Part shown: positions 39,741 through 49,699 of the stretch, one piece after another
Layout of the letters: each line of letters starts with the position of its first letter
Numbering within the stretch: position 1 is the stretch's first letter
Source: Dyella sedimenti
GTDB lineage: Bacteria; Pseudomonadota; Gammaproteobacteria; Xanthomonadales; Rhodanobacteraceae
DNA length: 64,000 nucleotides
Reading direction: 5' to 3'
Assembly (NCBI RefSeq): GCF_022760995.1
Contig: NZ_JAKWJO010000004.1
Location: 291,357 to 355,356 of the forward strand
Position numbers and translations under genes: made by a program
Notes under the pieces: generated by a model
What the model saw: only the letters and a program-made list of their open reading frames with translations
Told to the model about the DNA's origin: nothing
The model's database searches: none

Positions 39741-41534
39741 ATGCCTGCCCCATCCATCAGCCCATTCACCCGGAAAGCCATGCTCGAACGGGCACTCGCC
39801 GCGGGGAACCTCACACCGGTATTCCAGCCCGTGGTGCGGCTGGATACCCTGGAAGTGGTGGCGCACGAGGGGCTCAGCCGCTGCGCCGCGATGCCGAGCC
39901 ACATCACCATTCCCGACCTGCTCGACCTGGCCCGGCTGGAAGGACGGCTCGCCGAGATGGAGCTGCATGCCGCGCGCACGATCTGCCGGCGCTTTGCCGG
40001 TCATCCTGGCAACGGCCGCCTGCTGGTGAACCTCAGCGCGTATGCCATCCTGCAGGATGCCATGCGGCCGGACGAGGTGCTGGCCGCGATCACGTCCCAT
40101 GGACTGGATCCCGCGCGCGTCACCATCGAGGTCACCGAGCGCGACGTGGTCGAGAACCCCGCCCGGCTCGCCCATGCGCTGGGCTACCTGCGCGCGCATG
40201 GCGTGCGCATCGCGCTGGACGACTTCGGCAACGGCCATTCCAACTTCGAGATGTGGAACGAGATCCACCCCGACGTGGTGAAGATCGACCGCTATCTCAT
40301 CAATGGCCTCTCGCGCAGCGCCGGGCGCCTGGCCATCGTGCGGGCGCTGTGCCAAGTGGCCGAAACGCTGGGCACCGACTTGGTCGGCGAAGGCGTGGAG
40401 GATCCGGCGGACCTGCGCGTGCTGCGCGACCTGGGCATCCCCTATGCGCAGGGCTTCCTGATCGGCCGGCCCGACGCCATGCCCGCCGGCGAAGCCAGCG
40501 CCGAGTCGCGGCAGTTGCTGCGCACGCCGGCGGTATCGGTGCTGCCGCGTCCGCGCGGCCCGGTCACCCAGCGTCCCACCCAGGTCAGCCACCTGCTGAT
40601 CGAGGCGCCCGCCGTGCATCCCCGCCAGAGCAACGAGGAGGTGATGACGCTGTTCGTCAATCATCCCGAGCTGCACGCGGTGGCGGTGGTGCGGGACGGC
40701 GAGCCAATCGGCCTGGTGAACCGGCGGCTGATGAACGAGCGCATGGCGCAGCCGTTCGCCCGCGAGCTGCTGGCGCGCAAGTCATGCACCGCGCTGATGA
40801 ACAGCGCGCCGCTGGTATGCGACGAGCACCGCAGCCTGGAAAGCCTCGCCGACGTGCTGCGCGGCGAGGACCAGCGCTATCTCTCCGATGGCTTCATCGT
40901 CACCCGCCACGGCCATTACCTGGGCCTGGGTACCGGCGAGGCCCTGGTGCGGCGCGTCAGCGAGCTGCGCATCGACGCCGCCCGGCATGCCAATCCGTTG
41001 ACCTTCCTGCCCGGCAACATTCCCACCACCGAGCATCTCGAACGCCTGCTGGACGGCGGCGAGCGCTTCGCGGTCGTGCACGCGGACCTGACCGACTTCA
41101 AGCCATTCAACGACCACTACGGCTATTCGCGCGGCGACGAGATGATCCGCCTGCTGTCGAGCCTGCTCACCGAGCACGTGGATCCTTCGCTCGACTTCGT
41201 CGGCCACATCGGCGGCGACGATTTCGTGGTGCTGTTCCAGAGCGCCGACTGGAAGGCGCGGTGCCAGCGCATCATCGACGCCTTCACCCTGCGCGCGCCT
41301 GCCCTGTTCGATCCCGACGACACGACGCGCGGAGGCCTGCATGGCAAGGACCGTCGAGGCGAGCCCCAGTTCTTCCCCATCACCTCGGTGGTGATGGGCG
41401 CCGTCGAGCTGTCGCCGCCGCTGCCACAGCGTGCGCAACCCATCGCCACGCTGGCCGCGCGCGCCAAGCGCCAGGCCAAGCGCGCCGGCATCGGCATGCA
41501 CGTGTTCGCGCGCGCGACGCCTTCCGTTCCCTGA
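39741..41534 (+). CDS. EAL-CBS-GGDEF domain cyclic-di-GMP protein
   Basis: A 597-residue cytoplasmic protein starting 13 bp after the chemoreceptor. The EAL domain comes first (about residues 10-255): 'AHEGLSR' (E43), 'LLVNLSA', 'IEVTERD', 'IALDDFGNGHSNFEMW', 'DVVKIDRYLI' and 'LVGEGVED', so metal and base residues look intact. A CBS pair follows (about 285-420). A GGDEF domain closes the protein; its active site reads GGDDF (residues 491-495) with Asp for the usual Glu. Phosphodiesterase activity is likely; cyclase activity is uncertain. The pairing with a chemoreceptor suggests a motility switch. Confidence 0.88.
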   Translation: MPAPSISPFTRKAMLERALAAGNLTPVFQPVVRLDTLEVVAHEGLSRCAAMPSHITIPDLLDLARLEGRLAEMELHAARTICRRFAGHPGNGRLLVNLSAYAILQDAMRPDEVLAAITSHGLDPARVTIEVTERDVVENPARLAHALGYLRAHGVRIALDDFGNGHSNFEMWNEIHPDVVKIDRYLINGLSRSAGRLAIVRALCQVAETLGTDLVGEGVEDPADLRVLRDLGIPYAQGFLIGRPDAMPAGEASAESRQLLRTPAVSVLPRPRGPVTQRPTQVSHLLIEAPAVHPRQSNEEVMTLFVNHPELHAVAVVRDGEPIGLVNRRLMNERMAQPFARELLARKSCTALMNSAPLVCDEHRSLESLADVLRGEDQRYLSDGFIVTRHGHYLGLGTGEALVRRVSELRIDAARHANPLTFLPGNIPTTEHLERLLDGGERFAVVHADLTDFKPFNDHYGYSRGDEMIRLLSSLLTEHVDPSLDFVGHIGGDDFVVLFQSADWKARCQRIIDAFTLRAPALFDPDDTTRGGLHGKDRRGEPQFFPITSVVMGAVELSPPLPQRAQPIATLAARAKRQAKRAGIGMHVFARATPSVP

Positions 41535-41536
41535 GC

Positions 41537-41563
41537 CGTCATTCCGGCGCAGGCCGGAATCCA
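41537..41563. repeat. Family B repeat, half copy
   Basis: CGTCATTCCGGCGCAGGCCGGAATCCA directly follows the EAL-CBS-GGDEF gene. It is self-complementary (ATTCCGGC/GCCGGAAT) and could act as its 3' hairpin. Confidence 0.6.
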
Positions 41564-41656
41564 CAGGCAGAACGCCAGAACCAGCGGCAGTCGCCGGCGC
41601 CAGCCATCAAGGCCGGCATGGCGAACGCGAAACAGGGCGGCGGCGAACCGCCCGGC

Positions 41657-42649
<993 letters not shown>

Positions 42650-42697
42650 CTAGCACGGCGCCTGGGCAATCGCCCTGCGCCCGCGCCTGGCCAAACC

Positions 42698-44080
42698 TCA
42701 CTCGAACAGCTTGCCCGGGTTGAGGATGCCCTTGGGGTCGAACACCTGCCGCACCCCGCGCATCAGCGCGATCTCCGCCGCGCTGCGCGTGCTTTCCAGG
42801 TAGGGGCGCTTGACCAGCCCGATGCCATGCTCGGCCGAGATGCTGCCGCCATGGCGCTGCAGCGTATCGGCCAGCAGCTTGGTCACGCGCTCGCATTGCG
42901 CGATGAAATCCTCGTCGGAGAGGTCATCGGGCCGCAGTACGTTGATATGCAGGTTGCCGTCACCGATATGGCCGAACCACACGACCTCGGCATACGGGTA
43001 CTCGCGCGCCAGCAGCACCTGGATCTCATGCAAGAAGGCCGGCAGGGCGCCGACGCGCAGCGAGATGTCGTTCTTGTACGGCCGGCGCGGCGCCAGGCTT
43101 TCGGTGATGCCCTCGCGCAGCCGCCACAAGGCGGCGGCCTGCGCCTCGCTCTGCGCGATCACGCCATCGCTGATCCAGCCGCTGTCCACGCCCAGATCGA
43201 ACGCCGCCAGCGCGGCATCCTGCGCCGCCTCGTCGGCATCGAACTCGGTGACCACGTAGTACGGATGCTCGCCTTCGATGGCGCGCTGTGCCCCGTGCGC
43301 CAGCACGTGCCGCAGCGCCACGTCGGTAAAGAACTCGAAAGCCTGCAGGTCCAGCCGCGAGCGGAACAGCGCGAACACCTCCATCAAGGCATCCATGCCG
43401 GGCAGGGCCAGCAGCATCACCTGCGACGGCGGCGGCGGATCGGTAAGCCGCAGCGTCGCCTCCACCACCACGCCCAGCGTGCCTTCCGAGCCGATCATCA
43501 GGTGACGCAGGTCGTAGCCGCTGGAATTCTTGATCAGCCCCCGGTTGAGCCTGAGCAGTTCGCCATTGCCCGCCACCACGGTGAGGCCGGCGATCCATTC
43601 GCGCGTGTTGCCGTAGCGGATCACCCGGATGCCACCGGCATTGGTGGCGATATTGCCGCCGATGGAGCAGGAGCCGCGCGCGGCGAAGTCCACCGGATAG
43701 ACCAGGCCATGCTCCCTGGCCGCCTCGTGCACCGCGTGCAGGGTCACGCCGGCCTGCACGGCGAGCGTGCGGTCCACCGCATCGAAACCAAGTACGCGGT
43801 TCATCCGCTCCAGGCTCAGCACCAGCTCGCCACGGGCCGCCACGGCGCCGCCCGACAGGCCGGTACGCCCACCCGACGGCACGATGGCCACGCCATGCTC
43901 ATTGGCCCAGCGCACGATGGCCTGCACCTCGGCCAGTTCGGACGGCAGCGCGATGGCCAGCGGCGCCGGCGTCCAGCGCCGGGTCCAGTCGCGGCCGTAA
44001 TGCTCCAGGTCGGCCGGGGCGGTGAGCAGTCGCAGGTTGGGCAGGCGGTCGGCCAGTTCGGCCAGACGGGCATCGGTCAT
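42698..44080 (-). CDS. FAD-linked oxidase, probable D-2-hydroxyglutarate dehydrogenase
   Basis: A 460-residue flavoprotein of the GlcD/D2HGDH/DLD family. FAD-binding PCMH domain: 'VAIVPSGGRTGLSGGAV', 'GSCSIGGNIATNAGGIRVIRYGNTREWIAGL' and 'LIKNSSGYDLRHLMIGSEGTLGVV'. Catalytic C-terminal domain: 'WFGHIGDGNLHINV' and 'ISAEHGIGLVKRPYL' with the metal-binding His and Glu. It is divergent from serA with 123 bp between them. SerA can reduce 2-oxoglutarate to D-2-hydroxyglutarate, and this enzyme would reoxidise it, a coupling described in Pseudomonas. Confidence 0.85.
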   Translation of the reverse strand: MTDARLAELADRLPNLRLLTAPADLEHYGRDWTRRWTPAPLAIALPSELAEVQAIVRWANEHGVAIVPSGGRTGLSGGAVAARGELVLSLERMNRVLGFDAVDRTLAVQAGVTLHAVHEAAREHGLVYPVDFAARGSCSIGGNIATNAGGIRVIRYGNTREWIAGLTVVAGNGELLRLNRGLIKNSSGYDLRHLMIGSEGTLGVVVEATLRLTDPPPPSQVMLLALPGMDALMEVFALFRSRLDLQAFEFFTDVALRHVLAHGAQRAIEGEHPYYVVTEFDADEAAQDAALAAFDLGVDSGWISDGVIAQSEAQAAALWRLREGITESLAPRRPYKNDISLRVGALPAFLHEIQVLLAREYPYAEVVWFGHIGDGNLHINVLRPDDLSDEDFIAQCERVTKLLADTLQRHGGSISAEHGIGLVKRPYLESTRSAAEIALMRGVRQVFDPKGILNPGKLFE

Positions 44081-44203
44081 GTCGGGGTCCCCACACAGAC
44101 GGTCCAGCCTGCCAGCAGCCATGGCGGGCGTCCAGTGTTGCGACGCCGCAATTCCGCCCCGAGCTCTGGCATAGTGGCGTGGTTCTCCCTCATGCCACGG
44201 CCC

Positions 44204-45436
44204 ATGAAGACCTCGTTCCCGAAACAAGACATCAAGGTGCTCCTGCTCGAAGGCGTCAGCCGCAGCGCCGTGGAAACCTTTCGCCGCGCCGGCTACAGCC
44301 AGATCGAGTTCCATGAGAAAGCCTTGCCGGAAGCGGAGCTGAAGGCCCGCATCGCCGATGCCCATATCGTCGGCATCCGTTCGCGCACCCACCTGACCGA
44401 CGAGGTGCTTGGGCAGTCTAAACGGCTGATCGCCGTGGGCTGCTTCTGCATCGGCACCAACCAGGTGGACCTGGGCGCGGCCCGCCGGCTGGGCGTCCCG
44501 GTCTTCAACGCGCCCTACTCCAATACCCGCAGCGTGGCCGAGCTGGTCATCGCCGAGGCCATCATGCTGCTGCGCGGCATCCCGCAAAAGAACGCGCTAT
44601 GCCACCGCGGCGGCTGGACCAAGTCCGCCGCCGGCAGCTTCGAGGCGCGCGACAAGGTGCTGGGCATCGTGGGCTACGGCCATATCGGCACCCAGGTGGG
44701 CGTGCTGGCCGAGTCGCTGGGCATGCGGGTGATCTTCCACGACATCGAATCCAAGCTCTCGCTGGGCAACGCCCGCCCGGCCGACAGCCTGGAGGACCTG
44801 CTGGAACGCGCCGACGTGGTGACCCTGCACGTGCCGGAAACGGCGGCCACGCGCCTGATGATCGGCGCCGGCGAGCTGGCTCGCATGCGCCAGGGCTCGC
44901 TGCTGATCAATGCCTCGCGCGGCACCGTGGTGGACATCGACGCCCTGGCCGACGCGCTGCGCGCCGGCCACCTGGCCGGCGCCGCGGTGGACGTGTTCCC
45001 GGCGGAGCCCAAGGGCAACGACGATCCCTTCGTCTCGCCGCTGGTGGGCATGGACAACGTCATCCTCACCCCACACATCGGCGGCAGCACGCTGGAGGCG
45101 CAGGACAACATCGGCATCGAGGTCGCCAGCAAGCTGGTGCGCTACAGCGACAACGGCTCCACCCTGTCGGCGGTGAACTTCCCCGAGGTATCGCTGCCCG
45201 AGCACCCGCGCAGCCGCCGCCTGCTGCACATCCACCGCAACGTGCCCGGCGTGCTCTCGCGCATCAACGAACTGTTCTCCGCCGGCAACATCAACATCGA
45301 CGCCCAGTTCCTGCAGACCGACAGCGAGGTGGGCTACGTGGTGATCGACGTGGCCGCCGACGAGAAACAGTCCGCCGCCCTCCGCGACCAGCTCGCCACC
45401 ATCCCCGGTACCCTGCGCAGCCGCGTGCTCTATTGA
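44204..45436 (+). CDS. serA: D-3-phosphoglycerate dehydrogenase
   Basis: A 410-residue enzyme, the same length as E. coli SerA, for the first step of serine synthesis. Visible: substrate domain 'GIRSRTHLTDEVL', NAD-binding 'VLGIVGYGHIGTQVGVLAESLG', 'INASRGTVVDIDAL', the catalytic His in 'ILTPHIGGSTLEAQ', and a C-terminal ACT domain ('LLHIHRNVPGVLSRINELFSAGNINIDAQFLQT') that binds serine for feedback inhibition. The ATG at 44204 aligns with the usual N-terminus; another ATG lies at 44192. Confidence 0.96.
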   Translation: MKTSFPKQDIKVLLLEGVSRSAVETFRRAGYSQIEFHEKALPEAELKARIADAHIVGIRSRTHLTDEVLGQSKRLIAVGCFCIGTNQVDLGAARRLGVPVFNAPYSNTRSVAELVIAEAIMLLRGIPQKNALCHRGGWTKSAAGSFEARDKVLGIVGYGHIGTQVGVLAESLGMRVIFHDIESKLSLGNARPADSLEDLLERADVVTLHVPETAATRLMIGAGELARMRQGSLLINASRGTVVDIDALADALRAGHLAGAAVDVFPAEPKGNDDPFVSPLVGMDNVILTPHIGGSTLEAQDNIGIEVASKLVRYSDNGSTLSAVNFPEVSLPEHPRSRRLLHIHRNVPGVLSRINELFSAGNINIDAQFLQTDSEVGYVVIDVAADEKQSAALRDQLATIPGTLRSRVLY

Positions 45437-45460
45437 CCCCGGCCCCGCGTGGCAGGCAAT

Positions 45461-45487
45461 AAAAAACGGCGCCCAAGGGCGCCGTTT
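45461..45487. terminator. Bidirectional terminator between serA and the hydrolase gene
   Basis: An 11-bp stem AAACGGCGCCC / GGGCGCCGTTT with an AA loop, flanked by an A-run on the left (45461-45466). It serves convergent genes. Confidence 0.85.
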
Positions 45488-45518
45488 CCATGTCGGTTGC
45501 CGGATCGATCGGCGACTG

Positions 45519-47570
45519 TTACTTGGTCGTACCTTCCCGCTTGCCCAGATACCAGTCGAACCTCATCGCCTCGTCCCAATTCCTGCCCATCTTTGCAAGG
45601 ATGTCTTCACGCTGGATCGCCAGCAGGAATCGCTTCTCGATAGCCCTGTCGATGGCAGCGGCGGCCGCTTTCATGAATCCGGCGCGATTGCCGTAGCGCT
45701 CTTCCAGTGACGGCCTCGGGTCGTTGGCAGCCAGGCGCTCGGCGCGCGTCCGCGCGAAAGGGATAAACGCGCCGTTGAGGCCGGAGATGTAGCCGAAGCG
45801 CGCGAGTTTCGGTGACTTCCAATTCCAGGCGGTGAAGGTACCAAGCGGTACCGAAGACATTGGGCCGCGCCAGCCACCCAACTCGTTGCCATCGCTATCG
45901 ACAGCAGGCACCAGCAGCGGATATCTCCGCCCGACTCGCACCGGCTCGCTGATGATGCCTTCGCTCGCATAGGCCCGACCCAGGTCGAGTTGCCACAATG
46001 GCGGCGGGCTGGTCGGCACCCGAATACCCGGAATGGCCGGGAACTTGATGTCCCTTGCGTCGACAAGCGTGGACCCTGGCGTCGGTGCGATCGTGGGCGG
46101 CGGCGCCATGCCGTCCACCACCCAAGCCCGCAGGTTCTCGAGCTGGGCATCCATGCCATCGGCCAGATCGGTATTGGCGTTATAGGGATAGGCCGCCTCT
46201 TTGCCTGCCATGGTAAAGGCGCCTGCCATCCGCGGCGCATGCGGCACCTCCGCAAAGAAGTAGAGGCGGCTGTCCGGGTCCAGCGCCACGGGCTGCTTGC
46301 CATCCGTGGTCGTCTGCAGCAGCGATGCGTTGCGCGCCCAGTATTCGGAACTGCTGATGATGTACATGATCTTGGGCACGGTGTGGTCGTGCCGCGCGCG
46401 GTCCAGCAGACTGGCGTGACCTTTGCCATCGATGTCCGGCGTCGGAACATCGGCGAATGGATACAGATCGACGGCACGCAAATTGCTCATCACCGAGTTG
46501 CCCGCCTCGCCAGGCAGCGCGTAACGGTGGTTGAACGACCCGCGCCCTGCGCCGGCGGTGGTGACGAGCATGCCGTCGAACACGCGCCGTCCGCCCGGGC
46601 CGGTGTTGAAGCCGCGGTAGAGGAAGTCGCGCAGGAATCGCCCGCCTTGCGAATAGCCGTATGCGAAGACCGCGACGGCATCACCAGGGCGGCGGTTTAT
46701 CTCGGAAGGAACAGCCCGGAACTTCAGGTGCGCGGCGAAGTCCCGAAAGGCCGCTTCGCCCAGACCCATGACCGGTGCATCCTCGCCCTCGTATACGAGG
46801 CTGAAATACGCATCCGTCGCGGCCGGCTCGTTCATCACGATGGCGCAACGGGCATCCGCCTTCTGGTCGGAGGTAGCAGCGGCAAAGCGCCAGGCATCGC
46901 GTGGCACCACTGCTCCCGCATCGTCGAAACGGGTGTGCATGCGAAGTACGGCCTTGGGTTGCTTGGCGTCATGCGCACAATAGAAATCGTTGGCCGCCAG
47001 ATCGAAGACTCTATGGCCGGGCGCCATGTCATCGGCGGCGAAGGTCGCCCGCACGGCGCTGTGCACATGCGCAATCGGAACGTCGAGGCCGAACTCATGC
47101 GGACCGAGCCGCGCCTGCCAGCCTACCCACGCCAGTGAATAGCCAAGCTTGAAGAACGTCGGGTCCGTCAGCGTCTTGATGCTGTCGGGCGACATCAGGT
47201 CGAGTCCGTCTTCCGTCTCGAAGAACAAGCCGTCCATCTCTGTTCGCCCACGGTTGGCCACCTCCACCAGCGTAGTGTGATTCCCCCGTGCGGCATCGAC
47301 CGGGCGGATGATCACAAATGGACCCGAATACTCGACCAGGCCATGCGCGTCCAGCGGCGCATGACGAATGTCGGCAACATCACGCGCCGAAGCACTATGT
47401 GGATCGATGGCGTAATGGACGGTCCCGTGCAAGACTTCATACGCGCCCACCTGACCGAAAGCCTTTCCACCAACCCAAGGCTGCCGGCTGGTAATGTCTA
47501 CGGACAAGACCTCCGCATGCGCCAACGGCAAGGCAAGAACACAGGCAAGCAGCGCGATACGTTTCAGCAT
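45519..47570 (-). CDS. Secreted alpha/beta hydrolase domain protein
   Basis: A 683-residue exported protein with a signal peptide (MLKRIALLACVLALPLAHA). The nucleophile elbow is in 'VFAYGYSQGGRFLRDFLYRGFN' (G-x-S-x-G-G), and the following 'DGMLVTTAGAGRGSFNHRYA' fits the large 'alpha/beta hydrolase domain' family of uncharacterised secreted enzymes. A C-terminal Tyr/Arg-rich part ('ERYGNRAGFMKAAAAAI') is common in that family. The ATG at 47570 is chosen for its signal peptide; an in-frame extension to 47663 has none. Substrate unknown, possibly an ester. Confidence 0.8.
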   Translation of the reverse strand: MLKRIALLACVLALPLAHAEVLSVDITSRQPWVGGKAFGQVGAYEVLHGTVHYAIDPHSASARDVADIRHAPLDAHGLVEYSGPFVIIRPVDAARGNHTTLVEVANRGRTEMDGLFFETEDGLDLMSPDSIKTLTDPTFFKLGYSLAWVGWQARLGPHEFGLDVPIAHVHSAVRATFAADDMAPGHRVFDLAANDFYCAHDAKQPKAVLRMHTRFDDAGAVVPRDAWRFAAATSDQKADARCAIVMNEPAATDAYFSLVYEGEDAPVMGLGEAAFRDFAAHLKFRAVPSEINRRPGDAVAVFAYGYSQGGRFLRDFLYRGFNTGPGGRRVFDGMLVTTAGAGRGSFNHRYALPGEAGNSVMSNLRAVDLYPFADVPTPDIDGKGHASLLDRARHDHTVPKIMYIISSSEYWARNASLLQTTTDGKQPVALDPDSRLYFFAEVPHAPRMAGAFTMAGKEAAYPYNANTDLADGMDAQLENLRAWVVDGMAPPPTIAPTPGSTLVDARDIKFPAIPGIRVPTSPPPLWQLDLGRAYASEGIISEPVRVGRRYPLLVPAVDSDGNELGGWRGPMSSVPLGTFTAWNWKSPKLARFGYISGLNGAFIPFARTRAERLAANDPRPSLEERYGNRAGFMKAAAAAIDRAIEKRFLLAIQREDILAKMGRNWDEAMRFDWYLGKREGTTK

Positions 47571-47659
47571 GACGATCTTCTCTTGTTGGAGTGGCGCGCG
47601 GTTGCGGGCACACAAAACCGCGAGCGGCAGCCCGTATGACCTGCTGGGTTTCGCGCCCA

Positions 47660-48487
47660 TCACTTCGGCTGCGTCTTGGCCGGCAATGACGCAGCAATAT
47701 TCGTGTAGTCGCGCTCGGCCACCGTAATTTCGCGCTCGGTTTTGTCGCGGCGTACGCGGATCACCACCGGGTTTGGCTTGCTTGCATCGAGGCGTTCGAG
47801 CAGTTCTTGCACCTGACCTACAGCGTGATCGCCGATGGCCAGGATCACATCGCCCTGTTGCAGCCCCCAGACGCTGGCCGGCTCCGTGTGGGTTACCCTG
47901 ATCCCATCCCCGGCACCGGATTTCAGGGTGAGCGCATGATCGGAATCATGCCAGGCGAACGTGGTCGAACAATCGTCGTCACCATGCAAGATGCCGGCAA
48001 ATGGTTTGAAGGCATCGAGGCTGGAGGCGAGACGCCCCTGCGCCACCATGACCTGCTGCAAGTCGAGGCAGATCTTCGACGCTTCCTGATCGACGCGTGA
48101 AGTAGCGTTATCGAGCATGGCGTCGGCCTGCTCGCCGTTGCCTCCGGCTACGCTCGCTGCGACGCTCTTCAAAGACTGCATCGCGACAGCCGCTCCTGCC
48201 TTGCCAGTGGCCAGGCCATGTTCACGCACGGAACGGACGCCTTGGTAATACCGCCGCAACTGCTCGCGCTGGCTGTCGTCGACAGTGACGGCATGGCCGT
48301 CGACCACCAGATTGCCAGCGGCATCGAGGTTGCCCTCGATGCCGTCAGCACCATGCAACACCACCCGGTCGCCGCGAACCACTATGCCGCCGTTAACGAT
48401 GGTGGTTGAACCGCTGTCCAACGAGCCGTTGTTGCAGCCGGCAAGCAGGGTGCCGAGTGTCAAGGCCAGGATGGTGCGAGGAAACAT
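47660..48487 (-). CDS. PDZ-domain lipoprotein with a YggN-like N-terminal region
   Basis: A 275-residue envelope lipoprotein. The lipobox is 'LGTLLAGC' near residue 18. An N-terminal part ('GGIVVRGDRVVLHGADG', 'LVVDGHAVTVDDSQREQLRRYYQGVRSV') resembles DUF2884/YggN proteins. A C-terminal PDZ domain is seen in 'VTHTEPASVWGLQQGDVILAIGDHAVGQVQELLERL'. No protease domain is present, so it probably binds a partner or peptide ends. The secreted hydrolase follows after 89 bp on the same strand and may be co-transcribed. Confidence 0.75.
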   Translation of the reverse strand: MFPRTILALTLGTLLAGCNNGSLDSGSTTIVNGGIVVRGDRVVLHGADGIEGNLDAAGNLVVDGHAVTVDDSQREQLRRYYQGVRSVREHGLATGKAGAAVAMQSLKSVAASVAGGNGEQADAMLDNATSRVDQEASKICLDLQQVMVAQGRLASSLDAFKPFAGILHGDDDCSTTFAWHDSDHALTLKSGAGDGIRVTHTEPASVWGLQQGDVILAIGDHAVGQVQELLERLDASKPNPVVIRVRRDKTEREITVAERDYTNIAASLPAKTQPK

Positions 48488-48860
48488 GCCAAAATTCCTG
48501 TAGGCAATTAGCCGTTGTCACGCGAGCGGCGGAAGCAGGCGGTATGGGCGATCAACGGATGTCGAAGCCAGCCGATGCTGACGTGACCCATGAGTCACAT
48601 ACGCCGAAGCCCGAAAGATAGTGTTGTAGTGAACCGTAACACTACATCGAGTGACGTCAACGAGCAGCAGGCCATGACTGATGACCTAGCGGCGACCGGC
48701 GGCTTGTCCGCCCACCATGCGGGCCCGCCGCGCCATGACGCCCGCATTGAGCGTCCGCTCCAGGTCGAGAGCGGCCCTTGCTGTTCACGGCGCGCGTGCG
48801 ACCAAAGAAGCGGCGATTTCCTTGCGGCCCCGGAAGGTCAATGCGCTTTATGGCGGGCAA
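48488..48860. other. Non-coding stretch with a 22-bp inverted repeat
   Basis: No convincing gene. A perfect 7-bp inverted repeat with an 8-base spacer (TGTAGTG ... CACTACA, 48625-48646) lies about 140 bp upstream of the PDZ lipoprotein and could be an operator. The stretch ends at the tRNA terminator. Confidence 0.45.
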
Positions 48861-48885
48861 CAAAAAACCCCGGGAAACCGGGGTT
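48861..48885 (-). terminator. Rho-independent terminator of tRNA-Pro
   Basis: Stem AACCCCGG / CCGGGGTT with a four-base loop and an A-run on the low side (minus-strand TTTTTTG), 36 bp after the tRNA 3' end. Confidence 0.85.
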
Positions 48886-48920
48886 CTAAGGGGACTCAGT
48901 GATATCCCGTGATGCCGAAT

Positions 48921-48997
48921 TGGTCGGGACGGCGGGATTCGAACCCACGACCCTCTGCCCCCCAGGCAGATGCGCTACCAGGCTGCGCTACGCCCCG
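48921..48997 (-). tRNA. tRNA-Pro (GGG)
   Basis: A 77-base cloverleaf on the minus strand with encoded CCA. The acceptor stem CGGGGCG pairs with CGTCCCG; the anticodon arm is TCTGC-CTGGGGG-GCAGA, anticodon GGG; the T arm is GTGGG-TTCGAAT-CCCGC. It sits at the end of the ihfA-merR transcript, the usual location in gammaproteobacteria. Confidence 0.97.
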
Positions 48998-49061
48998 ACG
49001 ATGCGGCAAGTCGACAAGTCTACCAGCACGGCGGGCCGCACCGGAAGCCTTGCGTGACGAT

Positions 49062-49418
49062 CTAACGGCGCAGCAGCGCCAGCACTTCCTCCAGCTCCAT
49101 GCGCACCTGGCGCACGATCTGGTGGGAGATGCTCGATTCCATGCGCGCCTGCGGGCCTTCCAGCCGGGCGCGGGCGCCGGTGATGGTGAAGCCTTCGTCG
49201 TACAGCAGGCTGCGGATCTGCCGGATCATCAGCACGTCGTGGCGCTGGTAGTAACGGCGGTTGCCCCGCCGCTTGACCGGGTTGAGGGCGGGGAATTCCT
49301 GTTCCCAGTACCGCAGCACGTGCGGCTTGACGCCACACAGCTCGCTGACCTCACCGATGGTGAAGTAGCGCTTCGCCGGGATGGCGGGAAGTTCGGTGTT
49401 ATTCCCTTGGTCCAGCAT
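49062..49418 (-). CDS. MerR-family transcriptional regulator
   Basis: A 118-residue protein with an N-terminal winged HTH ('[51 protein letters not shown]') and a short C-terminal helix. No metal-binding cysteines follow, so it is unlikely to be a metal sensor. This gene is conserved directly after ihfA in gammaproteobacteria; its target is not established. It overlaps the end of ihfA by 20 bp. Confidence 0.9.
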   Translation of the reverse strand: MLDQGNNTELPAIPAKRYFTIGEVSELCGVKPHVLRYWEQEFPALNPVKRRGNRRYYQRHDVLMIRQIRSLLYDEGFTITGARARLEGPQARMESSISHQIVRQVRMELEEVLALLRR

Positions 49419-49698
49419 AGCCCTCGACTCGCACCTTGAGTTTCTGTCCCGGACGGAACGTCACCACCCGGCGGGCGGAGATGGGAATCTCCTCGCCCGT
49501 CTTGGGATTGCGACCCGGCCGCTGGTTCTTCTGGCGCAGGTCGAAGTTGCCGAAACCCGACAGCTTCACCTGCTCCCCCTTTTCCAGCGCCTCGCGGACC
49601 ACCTCGAAGTAGGCGTCCACGAATTCCTTCGCCTCACGCTTGTTGAGGCCTACCTCGAGAAAAAGGCGCTCGGCCATCTCCGCTTTGGTCAGCGCCAT
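49399..49698 (-). CDS. ihfA: Integration host factor subunit alpha
   Basis: A 99-residue DNA-bending protein. It carries the HU/IHF signature '[41 protein letters not shown]', with the intercalating Pro in 'RPGRNPKTG'. The N-terminus [13 protein letters not shown] is standard for IhfA. It begins 1 bp after pheT ends. Confidence 0.97.
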   Translation of the reverse strand: MALTKAEMAERLFLEVGLNKREAKEFVDAYFEVVREALEKGEQVKLSGFGNFDLRQKNQRPGRNPKTGEEIPISARRVVTFRPGQKLKVRVEGYAGPRE

Positions 49699-49699
49699 C

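Noticed and set aside
48590..48889. A 99-codon plus-strand frame between the PDZ lipoprotein and tRNA-Pro
   Set aside because: No ribosome site, no recognisable domain, and it runs into the tRNA terminator.
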